Assembly: GCA_002428415.1 (NCBI GenBank)
Contig: DIWI01000104.1
Location: 1-8,298 of the forward strand
Direction: 5' to 3'
Origin: Clostridiaceae bacterium UBA6110
Lineage (GTDB): Bacteria > Bacillota > Clostridia > Clostridiales > Clostridiaceae
DNA: 8,298 bases
The position numbers were made by a program, and so were the translations under genes. Below are positions 1-5,574 of this stretch, piece by piece (within the stretch, counting starts at the first letter, position 1; every line of letters begins with the position of its first letter). Under the pieces are notes generated by a model. It was not told the origin of the DNA. It was given only the letters and a program-made list of their open reading frames with translations, and ran no database searches.

Positions 1-833
1 CCTCAACATACAGCTTCACGAACCTTTACATGTGGAGAAGGATGCAAAATATCCGGTTCCATGCAGATGACGATGCACTATACATTGTCAAGGGCAAACA
101 GAATCCTACTTTTCTACCGCCGGTAGTGAAGGATGGCGGAAGCGCAGCAAGGTCCTACGCAAAGCTTGTTTCACATCTTCAAGATAACGGAATGCCACTC
201 ATGATAAGGGACGCCCGAAACGAAGATGTCGAGCTCATGCTCGGAATGGGTCTGGAGCTTGAAGCTAATGAAGACATTGACAACAACGAGTATGTATACC
301 TTGTTGAGAAGCTAAGGACATTTTCAGGCAAGAAGCTTCACGGAAAAAAGAACCACTACAACAACTTTATTAAGAATTATGAGTTTGAAACCAGGCCGCT
401 GGAGGACTCGCGTGAAGAAGCGAAGGAATTTGCCAGGAAATGGTTTTCAGAAAGTTCACAGAGTGAAAACCTGCGTGAGGAATTGAATGGTATAATTGAG
501 TTACTGGACAATATTGAGGAATTCAACATTCTCGGAATATCGGTCTTCATTGATGGTCACTGTCATGGCTTCACGATCATGGAGATACTAAACGAGGACT
601 GCATACTGAATCACATAGAAAAAGCCGAACAGTCCATAAACGGGCTATATACGTTCATAATAAAGACAGTGCTGGACCAGTACGGCGAAGGTATTCTGTA
701 CACCAACAGGGAGCAGGATCTGGGCATACCCGGTCTTCGGAAGTCCAAGCAATCCCTGCATCCTGAATTCATGGAGAAGAAGTTCATTGTTTACTTGACC
801 GGAGGGTTAGATAACCTGAAGGATCTGCAATAA
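1..833 (+). CDS. DUF2156 / phosphatidylglycerol lysyltransferase C-terminal-domain protein, 5' end cut by window
   Basis: This is a GNAT-fold protein of the DUF2156 family (LPG_synthase_C), related to the aminoacyl-transferase half of MprF. Members are soluble and most have no proven substrate; aminoacyl transfer to a lipid or small molecule is inferred from the fold only. The frame stays open to the window edge: the codons before the ATG at 30 read STYSFTNLY, the conserved entry into the family's SEYSFTNLYMWR-like motif, so that ATG is internal and roughly 20-30 N-terminal residues lie outside. Other family marks are KLHGKKNHYNNF (about 110 codons in), GHCHGFTIMEIL, HIEKAEQSINGLY, and a C-terminal NREQDLGIPGLRKSKQSLHP block. 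It ends 27 bases before the tpx start with no terminator between, so the two may be cotranscribed. The family call is firm; the biochemical role is unknown. Confidence 0.85.
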   Translation, partial: STYSFTNLYMWRRMQNIRFHADDDALYIVKGKQNPTFLPPVVKDGGSAARSYAKLVSHLQDNGMPLMIRDARNEDVELMLGMGLELEANEDIDNNEYVYLVEKLRTFSGKKLHGKKNHYNNFIKNYEFETRPLEDSREEAKEFARKWFSESSQSENLREELNGIIELLDNIEEFNILGISVFIDGHCHGFTIMEILNEDCILNHIEKAEQSINGLYTFIIKTVLDQYGEGILYTNREQDLGIPGLRKSKQSLHPEFMEKKFIVYLTGGLDNLKDLQ

Positions 834-860
834 ACCACTAATACAGGAGAGGTGAATCGA

Positions 861-1355
861 ATGAAAATCACATTTGGCGGAAATGAAGTTACCCTTTACG
901 GTGACACTCTGAAGGTCGGGGATACCTTCCCTGATTTCACTCTTACAGATACGAAGCTTGCTGACGTAACGAATGAAGATATCAAGGGAGCCAAGGTTAT
1001 CCTTACTTTCCCCTCGGTTGATACCGCACCTTGTTCACTTGAGCTCCTAACCTTCAACGACAGGCTCGAGGACTTCAAGGGCTACAAGGTCATTGGAGTA
1101 TCGATGGATCTGCCGTTCGCAATCGAAAGATTTGTCAAGGTGAATGCCGGAGACAACATCAACATGCTTTCTGACCACAAGTACAGGATATTCGGCGAGA
1201 AGACCGGAACCTACATCGAAGAGCTGGCACTTCTTGCAAGGGCGGCCTTCGTAGTTGACAAGGATGAAAAGATCACCTATATCGAATTCGTTGCTGAAGT
1301 TGGTGACGAGGTCGATTACGACAAGGTCCTTGTAGAGGCAGCAAAGATATTCTAA
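861..1355 (+). CDS. tpx: Thiol peroxidase (Tpx-type peroxiredoxin) lacking the resolving cysteine
   Basis: This cytoplasmic peroxiredoxin of the atypical 2-Cys Tpx family reduces H2O2 and organic hydroperoxides using thioredoxin or another thiol donor. The peroxidatic cysteine is C58 in FPSVDTAPCS, with the usual Pro/Thr context. Other family blocks are VGDTFPDFTL (19-28), ADVTNEDIKGAKVIL (34-48), SMDLPFAIERF (81-91) and the C-terminal VDYDKVL. The resolving cysteine of Tpx (E. coli C95, 34 residues after the peroxidatic one) should be at residue 92, which is Val here. C58 is the only cysteine in the 164-residue protein, so the usual intramolecular disulfide cannot form. I chose the ATG at 861 over an in-frame GTG at 852 because the GTG lies inside the AGGAGAGGTG ribosome binding site (845-854) and the family begins near MKITFGG. 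The gene follows the DUF2156 gene by 27 bases. Confidence 0.95.
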   Translation: MKITFGGNEVTLYGDTLKVGDTFPDFTLTDTKLADVTNEDIKGAKVILTFPSVDTAPCSLELLTFNDRLEDFKGYKVIGVSMDLPFAIERFVKVNAGDNINMLSDHKYRIFGEKTGTYIEELALLARAAFVVDKDEKITYIEFVAEVGDEVDYDKVLVEAAKIF

Positions 1356-1362
1356 TCATCAA

Positions 1363-1450
1363 GTTCATCGTAAACTTTAGTTTGAACAACAACCATGAAA
1401 TAAAAATACCGGTCATGTTGAGGTGTAAATGCCAAAATGTGCCGGTATTT
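1363..1450. other. Structured tpx-dsrE intergenic region with inverted repeats
   Basis: Two inverted repeats lie between tpx and the DsrE gene. The first is GTTC (1363-1366)/GAAC with an inner AAAC-TTTA-GTTT hairpin, ending near 1387. The second is a perfect 9-bp pair, AAATACCGG (1404-1412) and CCGGTATTT (1442-1450), around a 29-base loop. Neither is followed on the + strand by a clear T-run, so a tpx terminator is possible but not convincing. On the - strand the second repeat is followed by TTTTATTT, but no - strand gene lies there. The second repeat ends 26 bases before the dsrE ribosome binding site and could be an operator or a leader structure. I saw no convincing -35/-10 pair here. Confidence 0.4.
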
Positions 1451-1475
1451 CTCTAACTGGAATGGAGTCGCTGAT

Positions 1476-1481
1476 AAGGAG
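1476..1481 (+). promoter_or_regulatory. Ribosome binding site deciding the dsrE-family start
   Basis: AAGGAG stands 7 bases before the ATG at 1489. This supports that start over the longer in-frame one at 1429, which has only a poorly spaced AGGTG. Confidence 0.75.
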
Positions 1482-1488
1482 CTTTTAT

Positions 1489-1833
1489 ATGGATGATAAA
1501 AATACTTTGCATATTTTATGGACAAATGCAGATTTGGATACTTCCAAACTAATGGTAATGATGTATGCCAAAAACAGCATGCTTCGCAAGTGGTGGGAAG
1601 AAGTCACTGTCATTGTTTGGGGAGCGACCGCAAGGCTGGCTGCTGAAAATCCTGCAATCCAGGAGGAGATACATCTTGCAATGCAGGCAGGAGTAAAGTT
1701 CTCAGCCTGCATTGCATGTGCAAGGGAGCTGGGCGTTGTAGATGAGCTTGAAGCCCTGGGAATCGAAGTCAAATCATGGGGTCCTCCTCTTACAGAATTG
1801 CTTAAGAACAGTGAAAAGTTAATTACCATATAA
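1489..1833 (+). CDS. DsrE-family protein (small DsrE/DsrF-like fold)
   Basis: This is a 114-residue cytoplasmic protein of the DsrE family, whose members include sulfur-relay proteins such as DsrE and TusD and many small uncharacterised anaerobe proteins. Family features are the N-terminal strand LHILWTNADLDTSKLMVMMYA (7-27), a WWEEVTVIVWGATARLAAE block (35-53), QAGVKFSACIACARELGV (66-83) and the end LTELLKNSEKLITI. C74 and C77 form a CxxC at the position where sulfur-carrier members have their active cysteine, so sulfane-sulfur handling is plausible but inferred. The ATG at 1489 is chosen because AAGGAG (1476-1481) sits 7 bases upstream and homologous proteins begin with a short charged stretch before LHILW. 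An in-frame ATG at 1429 would add 20 unrelated residues and lies inside an inverted repeat. A terminator follows at once. Confidence 0.88.
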   Translation: MDDKNTLHILWTNADLDTSKLMVMMYAKNSMLRKWWEEVTVIVWGATARLAAENPAIQEEIHLAMQAGVKFSACIACARELGVVDELEALGIEVKSWGPPLTELLKNSEKLITI

Positions 1834-1860
1834 AAAAAACGCCGTCACCGGCGTTTTTTT
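1832..1860. terminator. Bidirectional intrinsic terminator between the DsrE gene and the trmB operon
   Basis: A GC stem CGCCG (1840-1844)/CGGCG (1849-1853) with loop TCAC is flanked by an A-run (1832-1839) and a T-run (1854-1860). It therefore ends in U-rich RNA on either strand. The A-run overlaps the DsrE stop codon at 1831-1833, and the last T (1860) is part of the stop codon of the convergent - strand gene. It can serve both units. Confidence 0.92.
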
Positions 1861-2249
1861 CAGTTCAGGCTATAACCTTCCCTGTATTTTTCCATCATCT
1901 GTTCTATCCTGTCAGGAAAGCTGTTCAGGTAGCCTTCAAGTATGAAGAAGGCCGCAGCGCTGCAGGCGGTATAGTCATAGTAGCTTCTTCCGAAATAAGT
2001 ACCTTCCTCATCGAACCTTATGCAGATATTGTCCATTTCAAGGACGTCTTTCGCAGTGTCTGCATTTGCCTCACTGAACATTTCCGGGTATTCTGCCATG
2101 AATTCAAGAATCTTCAACCTGTCTTCATAGTCAAGATTGAATTTGAATTCCACTTCCCCCAGCGGGATATCCAGATGTATTATTTCTGTCTTGTCATAAT
2201 GTCTTCTGACCTCCTTCAGGAGGCCTGAATGAATCTCATTTATTGTCAT
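1860..2249 (-). CDS. Conserved-looking hypothetical protein, translationally coupled to trmB
   Basis: I do not recognise this 129-residue protein. It is acidic and soluble-looking, with no signal peptide or membrane segment. Residues 1-20 look helical, HLDIPLGEVEFKFNLD (25-40) looks like two strands, and YEDRLKILEFMAEYPEMF (41-58) like a helix. NICIRFDEEGTYFGRSYYDYTACSAAAFF (74-102) carries both cysteines (C76, C96) and is the most distinctive segment, followed by a C-terminal amphipathic helix to residue 124. The start ATG (2247-2249) is 4 bases past the trmB stop, and its ribosome binding site AGGAAGTG lies within the last trmB codons, so translation is probably coupled. The tight link suggests cotranscription with trmB but does not show a role in tRNA modification. 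The terminator at 1832-1860 ends the unit. Confidence 0.8.
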   Translation of the reverse strand: MTINEIHSGLLKEVRRHYDKTEIIHLDIPLGEVEFKFNLDYEDRLKILEFMAEYPEMFSEANADTAKDVLEMDNICIRFDEEGTYFGRSYYDYTACSAAAFFILEGYLNSFPDRIEQMMEKYREGYSLN

Positions 2250-2253
2250 AGCT

Positions 2254-2886
2254 TCACTTCCTGAATATGCCGAATTTGATGTTCACTCCGAATGCAGTGA
2301 ACTTCTCTTCGTATTCTGTCTTGATATTTCCTTCAAAGCCGCTTACGGCAAGGTCTAACGACCTGTATCTCTCCTCGAATCCTTCTTCCCTGAAGTACTC
2401 CAGGCTGTGCTCGAACAGCTCGTCATCGTCAGTCTTGAACCAGACTTCTCCTCCTGGTTTCAGGAATCCCTTGTACTTGGTCAGGAATCTGGGATGAGTA
2501 AGCCTCCTCTTGTTATGTGACGCCTTAGGCCATGGATTGCAGAAATTGATATAGATCCTTTCTACTTCATCCTCGCCGAATACTGTTTCAATGTTCTCTA
2601 CGAGCATAGGAATTATCCTCACATTGTCGAGACCCAGCTCATTGATTTTCCTCAGTGCGAATACAAGCACTTCGTCCTTCAGATCTATCGCCACGTAATT
2701 CTTGTTCTTGTCCATAGATGCCAGCTCTGATATGAATCTTCCTTTTCCGCATCCAAGCTCTACATGTATCGGATTGTCGTTGCCGAATGCTTCACTCCAC
2801 TTGCCCTTCATGCTTTCAGGGTCAAATATTGCCTTGCTGTCCTGTTCCATTTCAGGCCTTGCCCACCATTTCTTTCGAAGTCTCAT
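2254..2886 (-). CDS. trmB: tRNA (guanine-N7-)-methyltransferase
   Basis: TrmB forms m7G at position 46 of the tRNA variable loop using S-adenosylmethionine; in bacteria it acts without a partner subunit. The 210-residue length is normal. The SAM-binding motif I is VELGCGKGRF (42-51), the ribose-binding acidic strand is YVAIDLKDE (64-72), the family signature is INFCNPWPKASHNKRRLTHPRFL (112-134), and the C-terminal substrate motif is TEYEEKF (190-196). Residue 117 is Asn where E. coli and B. subtilis enzymes have Asp (DPW); I believe other clostridial enzymes share this, but could not check. The start at 2886 matches the family N terminus MRLRKKWWARPE and has a purine-rich GAGAGGGA ribosome binding site. 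It is first in a two-gene unit with the 129-residue protein. Confidence 0.95.
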   Translation of the reverse strand: MRLRKKWWARPEMEQDSKAIFDPESMKGKWSEAFGNDNPIHVELGCGKGRFISELASMDKNKNYVAIDLKDEVLVFALRKINELGLDNVRIIPMLVENIETVFGEDEVERIYINFCNPWPKASHNKRRLTHPRFLTKYKGFLKPGGEVWFKTDDDELFEHSLEYFREEGFEERYRSLDLAVSGFEGNIKTEYEEKFTAFGVNIKFGIFRK

Positions 2887-2923
2887 CTGTTTCCCTCTCG
2901 TTTCTACTATTTCACATTGAAAA

Positions 2924-2961
2924 ATTATAACTCATTCCTGAGAATATTGCACTAAATTATA
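2924..2961 (-). promoter_or_regulatory. trmB: Candidate -10 boxes for trmB
   Basis: Two exact TATAAT hexamers on the - strand lie upstream of trmB, at 2924-2929 (38 bases before the start) and 2956-2961. The nearer one has GTGCAA at 2947-2952 with a 17-base spacer, a poor -35 match (3 of 6). Either could be the promoter. The call rests on the -10 match and position only. Confidence 0.45.
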
Positions 2962-3002
2962 TAAGAGATTGCATGGGGAGCATGACATAAATAGATTAGC
3001 AC

Positions 3003-3062
3003 GCTGCAGACCTGACAGGTTGAGCTGTAGCAAGGACTGGTATATAAACCTTCCATGTCCTT
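3003..3062. repeat. Two abutting hairpins downstream of the hcp terminator
   Basis: GCTGCAG (3003-3009) can pair with CTGTAGC (3025-3031) with one G-U or A-C mismatch depending on strand, and ACC/GGT pair inside it. Directly next to it, AAGGAC (3032-3037) pairs perfectly with GTCCTT (3057-3062), enclosing an inner GGT/ACC pair. The two stems abut without a gap. They could belong to an hcp 3' untranslated region, a trmB leader or a small RNA; no evidence separates these options. Confidence 0.4.
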
Positions 3063-3073
3063 TTTCAGCCATG

Positions 3074-3115
3074 GAAAAGGCTGTCCTTCAGGTTCTTAAA
3101 CCTTCAGGACAGCCT
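3074..3115 (-). terminator. hcp: Intrinsic terminator of hcp
   Basis: A perfect 10-bp stem, AGGCTGTCCT (3078-3087) with AGGACAGCCT (3106-3115), encloses a symmetric TC/TC internal loop and a further 5-bp AGGTT/AACCT stem. Read on the - strand it begins 10 bases after the hcp stop and is followed by TTTTCC, a short U-run. The + strand side lacks a T-run, so it should act on hcp only. Confidence 0.8.
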
Positions 3116-3125
3116 GCTATGGGAA

Positions 3126-4757
3126 TTAGTTGAGCATGAACAGTTTTACATCGTCTTCAACAGTTCCGACTACGGCTATGCCGAATTTCTCAATGAGCAC
3201 CTTGGCAACATTCGGTGAGAGGAATCCCGGAAGTGTCGGTCCGAGATGTATGTTCTTAACTCCAAGATAGAGAAGCGCGAGAAGAACTATTACAGCCTTC
3301 TGCTCGTACCACGCTATGTTGTAGGCTATCGGAAGCTTGTTGATGTCGTCAAGTCCGAATACATCCTTGAGTGTCAGAGCGATCATTGCAAGCGAATAGG
3401 AATCGTTGCACTGTCCTGCATCAAGAACCCTAGGTATTCCACCGATGTCACCGAGAGGAAGCTTGTTGTAGCGGTACTTTGCACAGCCAGCTGTGAGGAT
3501 TACCGTATCCTCAGGAAGGCTCTTTGCAAACTCTGTATAGTAGTCTCTCGACTTCATTCTGCCATCGCAGCCTGCCATGACGAAGAATTTCTTTATCGCT
3601 CCGGACTTCACTGCATCAACAACCTTATCAGCAAGAGCGACCACCTGATTGTGTGCGAATCCTCCGACTATGCTTCCTGTCTCAATTTCCTTAGGTGAAG
3701 GAAGTGTCTTTGCAAGGCTTATTACAGCTGAGAAGTCCTTCTTTCCGTCTGCACCGGCTATTATGTGGTTGCATCCCGGATACCCTGCTGATCCTGTAGT
3801 GAATATTCTTCCTCTGACCTCTTCGCTCTTTGGTGGAACTATGCAGTTCGTCGTGAACAGTATCGCTCCGTTGAATGAGTCAAATTCCGTAACCTGCTTC
3901 CACCATGCATTTCCATAGTTTCCCACAAAATTGTCATATTTCTTGAATGCAGGATAATAGTGGGCCGGCAGCATTTCACTGTGAGTGTATACATCCACTC
4001 CGGTACCCTTTGTCTGCTCGAGCAGCTGCTCAAGGTCAGTCAGGTCATGTCCGGATATGAGGATTCCAGGATTGCTCCTGACTCCTATGTTTACTGATGT
4101 GATCTCCGGATGTCCGTATTTCGAGGTGTTTGCTTCATCGAGCAGGGCCATAGCCTTTACTCCATGCTCTCCGGTCCTTAATGTCAGCGCAACAAGTGCG
4201 TTCGCATCAAGCGAATCATCAAGCGTTGCAGCCAGTGCCTCATATGTGAACGAATAGATTTCGCTGTTCTGCTTTCCGAGGTTGTACGCATGCTCAGTAT
4301 AAGCCGCCATACCCTTAAGTCCGTATATTATCATTTCACGCAACGACCTGACGTCTTCATTCTCAGTAGCAAGGACGCCAACCTTTGCTGCCTTCTCAAG
4401 CATAGCCTCTCTTGTGTCCGCTTCAAATGTTGCTGCATCATGCATACCTTCTGCAGTTACGGATGCCCTCAGTTCATTTCTTAAACCGATCATCTTCCTG
4501 ATCTGCTGCTCTATGGCATCCTCATCGAAATTGGCGTTAGTAATCGTCATGAAAAGACTGTTAAGCATCTGGTGATTCACCTCACCGATTCCGCTTATAT
4601 CTACTCCACCCTTGACCACAACTTCAGAAATTCCCTTTGCAGCATAAATCAGAAGGTCCTGAAGATTTGCCACAACCTCATTCTTTCCGCAGACTCCGCG
4701 AACATCGCAGCCCGTACCCTTAGCTGTCTCCTGACACTGATAACAAAACATGCTCAT
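3126..4757 (-). CDS. hcp: Hybrid-cluster protein (class I Hcp; hydroxylamine / nitric oxide reductase)
   Basis: Hcp is a cytoplasmic Fe-S protein induced by nitrosative stress; it reduces hydroxylamine to ammonia in vitro and NO to N2O in vivo in E. coli. All cluster ligands are present in the 543-residue protein. The proximal cluster cysteines are C5, C8, C17 and C23 (CYQCQE...CDVRGVC), the close spacing of class I anaerobe enzymes with a 4Fe-4S cluster. The hybrid 4Fe-2O-2S cluster ligands are H237, E261, C305, C397 (the persulfide position), C425, C450 and E485, with spacing matching the Desulfovibrio enzyme to within two residues. The start has AGGAGG (4765-4770) 7 bases upstream and the family's MSMFCYQCQE opening. 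No hcr reductase gene adjoins, as usual in clostridia, so a ferredoxin-like donor must come from elsewhere. It is monocistronic and divergent from an unknown gene. Confidence 0.97.
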   Translation of the reverse strand: MSMFCYQCQETAKGTGCDVRGVCGKNEVVANLQDLLIYAAKGISEVVVKGGVDISGIGEVNHQMLNSLFMTITNANFDEDAIEQQIRKMIGLRNELRASVTAEGMHDAATFEADTREAMLEKAAKVGVLATENEDVRSLREMIIYGLKGMAAYTEHAYNLGKQNSEIYSFTYEALAATLDDSLDANALVALTLRTGEHGVKAMALLDEANTSKYGHPEITSVNIGVRSNPGILISGHDLTDLEQLLEQTKGTGVDVYTHSEMLPAHYYPAFKKYDNFVGNYGNAWWKQVTEFDSFNGAILFTTNCIVPPKSEEVRGRIFTTGSAGYPGCNHIIAGADGKKDFSAVISLAKTLPSPKEIETGSIVGGFAHNQVVALADKVVDAVKSGAIKKFFVMAGCDGRMKSRDYYTEFAKSLPEDTVILTAGCAKYRYNKLPLGDIGGIPRVLDAGQCNDSYSLAMIALTLKDVFGLDDINKLPIAYNIAWYEQKAVIVLLALLYLGVKNIHLGPTLPGFLSPNVAKVLIEKFGIAVVGTVEDDVKLFMLN

Positions 4758-4790
4758 ATATTCCCCTCCTATGGATTCTTTTACATTAAA

Positions 4791-4833
4791 ATGATAGCAG
4801 AAACGGACACGCTAAGTAGGTAACATATGTTAC
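4791..4833 (-). promoter_or_regulatory. hcp: Candidate activator-dependent hcp promoter
   Basis: On the - strand TATCAT (4791-4796, 5 of 6 to consensus) has no good -35 box at 16-18 bases. If it is the -10 box, transcription starts near 4784-4785, and the 14-bp palindrome at 4820-4833 is centred at about -41.5 to -42.5. That is the class II position of CRP/FNR-family activators, which substitutes for a -35 box. TTTAAT (4785-4790) is an alternative -10 and would put the centre near -48.5. Confidence 0.5.
4820..4833. promoter_or_regulatory. 14-bp perfect palindrome, likely CRP/FNR-family (HcpR-like) operator
   Basis: GTAACATATGTTAC is a perfect two-fold palindrome between divergent hcp and the 215-residue protein gene. 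Its length and TGTTAC-type half-sites resemble sites of CRP/FNR-superfamily regulators. HcpR, a member of that superfamily, controls hcp in clostridia and other anaerobes. Assignment to HcpR is inference from gene and site type; no regulator gene lies in the window. Confidence 0.65.
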
Positions 4834-4845
4834 ACTTCTTACTTT

Positions 4846-4860
4846 GTTGACAGTGTTAAC
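4846..4860. promoter_or_regulatory. Imperfect inverted repeat over the -35 box
   Basis: GTTGACA and TGTTAAC form a 7-1-7 inverted repeat with one mismatch, centred at 4853. It overlaps the -35 hexamer and spacer of the + strand promoter. It shares TGTTA-type half-sites with the palindrome at 4820-4833, 26.5 bases away centre to centre. A repressing second site is possible. Confidence 0.35.
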
Positions 4861-4874
4861 AAATCGGTTATAAT
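4847..4874 (+). promoter_or_regulatory. Sigma-A-type promoter of the 215-residue protein gene
   Basis: TTGACA (4847-4852) and TATAAT (4869-4874) are both exact consensus hexamers, spaced by 16 bases. The predicted start of transcription near 4881 gives a 25-base leader to the ATG at 4906 with its own GGAGG. It also excludes the upstream in-frame ATG at 4879. Confidence 0.8.
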
Positions 4875-4905
4875 TACAATGTACAATTCAAACACGGAGG
4901 TTCAC

Positions 4906-5553
4906 ATGGAGAATAATTTCACACCGGTACAGACCGTTCAGCTCGGAAGAATCAGGATACAGGAAAACCTGGAGAAAATGATCGCTGAAGCCCTCGACAT
5001 GAAAAAGGACGGCCTCGGAACAACACTCATTGGTGAAGCACTGGATAAATTCGGAAGAACCACGGCAGACGATGCTTTCTCACAGGACAGCGACCACATG
5101 AAGGGGCACGCCTGGCTTGAAAATGCAGTTACTAGCAGTGAAAAAAGGATAGCATACATGATCAAGGGTGCACTTGATGCTAACCCCAAGTATCTCAGCG
5201 TAGTCAAGGAAGTTTATAGGGATTGCGCATATACACTCGGATATCAGATCAAGTCGAAAAACACCATAACCGGACTTGAAGAAGCATATGCGGCACTTGA
5301 TTCTGTGGTGCTCGATGGAATGCCTTGCGACAAGGTAAACCAGATTGAATCTGTAACAGCTGACACTCTTGTATGGTCAGGTTCAAAGGATGTCCACAGG
5401 GAGAATTTTGAAGCTGCGGGACTCTCATCAGACATATTCCCTTCTCTCAGGGAAACATTCAACAGAGAACTTCTAAAGGCCCTTGGCAACTTCAGCTATA
5501 GTCTTGAAATAAGGGAAACAGAACCAATATTCCTCAACAAGATCACAAAGTAG
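4906..5553 (+). CDS. Unknown 215-residue protein divergent from hcp
   Basis: I do not recognise this protein with confidence. It is soluble and mostly helical, with no signal peptide, membrane segment or helix-turn-helix that I can see, so it is not the hcp regulator. Visible features are LIGEALDKFGRTTADDAF (41-58), DHMKGHAW (63-70, H64 and H68), YRDCAYTLGYQIKSKN (104-119) and a C-terminal half with C141, H164 and FNRELLKALGNFSYSLEIRE (185-204). C107 and C141 are the only cysteines. The overall plan loosely recalls the L-2-amino-thiazoline-4-carboxylate hydrolase-like family, but the match is weak. The start at 4906 has GGAGG (4896-4900) 5 bases upstream; an in-frame ATG at 4879 precedes the predicted transcription start. 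It stands alone, with a strong terminator behind it. The shared control region with hcp suggests a part in the response to NO or hydroxylamine. Confidence 0.8.
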   Translation: MENNFTPVQTVQLGRIRIQENLEKMIAEALDMKKDGLGTTLIGEALDKFGRTTADDAFSQDSDHMKGHAWLENAVTSSEKRIAYMIKGALDANPKYLSVVKEVYRDCAYTLGYQIKSKNTITGLEEAYAALDSVVLDGMPCDKVNQIESVTADTLVWSGSKDVHRENFEAAGLSSDIFPSLRETFNRELLKALGNFSYSLEIRETEPIFLNKITK

Positions 5554-5574
5554 AAATGACACAACCTTCTAAAC

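Larger units (their letters stand above)
2887..3125. other. Gene-free region between trmB and hcp
   Basis: This 239-base stretch contains no credible gene on either strand. From left to right it holds the trmB leader and promoter candidates (2887-2961), an AT-rich part with a repeated GCATG (2971-2985), and three consecutive hairpins (3003-3031, 3032-3062, 3078-3115), of which the last is the hcp terminator. No tRNA or known riboswitch pattern was recognised. Confidence 0.6.

Noticed and set aside
787..815. Possible tpx promoter TTGTTT-N17-GATAAC inside the upstream gene
   Set aside because: Both hexamers are poor matches, and the 27-base gap suggests cotranscription instead.
1485..1829. 114-codon open frame on the - strand, opposite the DsrE gene
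   Set aside because: It is antisense to a recognised family protein and starts inside the terminator-proximal end without a ribosome binding site.
2267..2955. Short + strand open frames opposite trmB
   Set aside because: They are shadows of trmB with no ribosome binding sites and no recognisable sequence.
2960..3125. tRNA, T-box or known riboswitch in the trmB-hcp gap
   Set aside because: No cloverleaf, T-box sequence or recognised aptamer core was seen; only simple hairpins are present.
3246..3698. 150-codon open frame on the + strand, opposite hcp
   Set aside because: It lies wholly antisense to hcp, whose protein is conserved along its length. It has no ribosome binding site and its composition looks like a frame shadow.
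4879..4905. Upstream in-frame ATG for the 215-residue protein
   Set aside because: It precedes the transcription start predicted from the consensus promoter, and GGAGG is correctly placed for the ATG at 4906.
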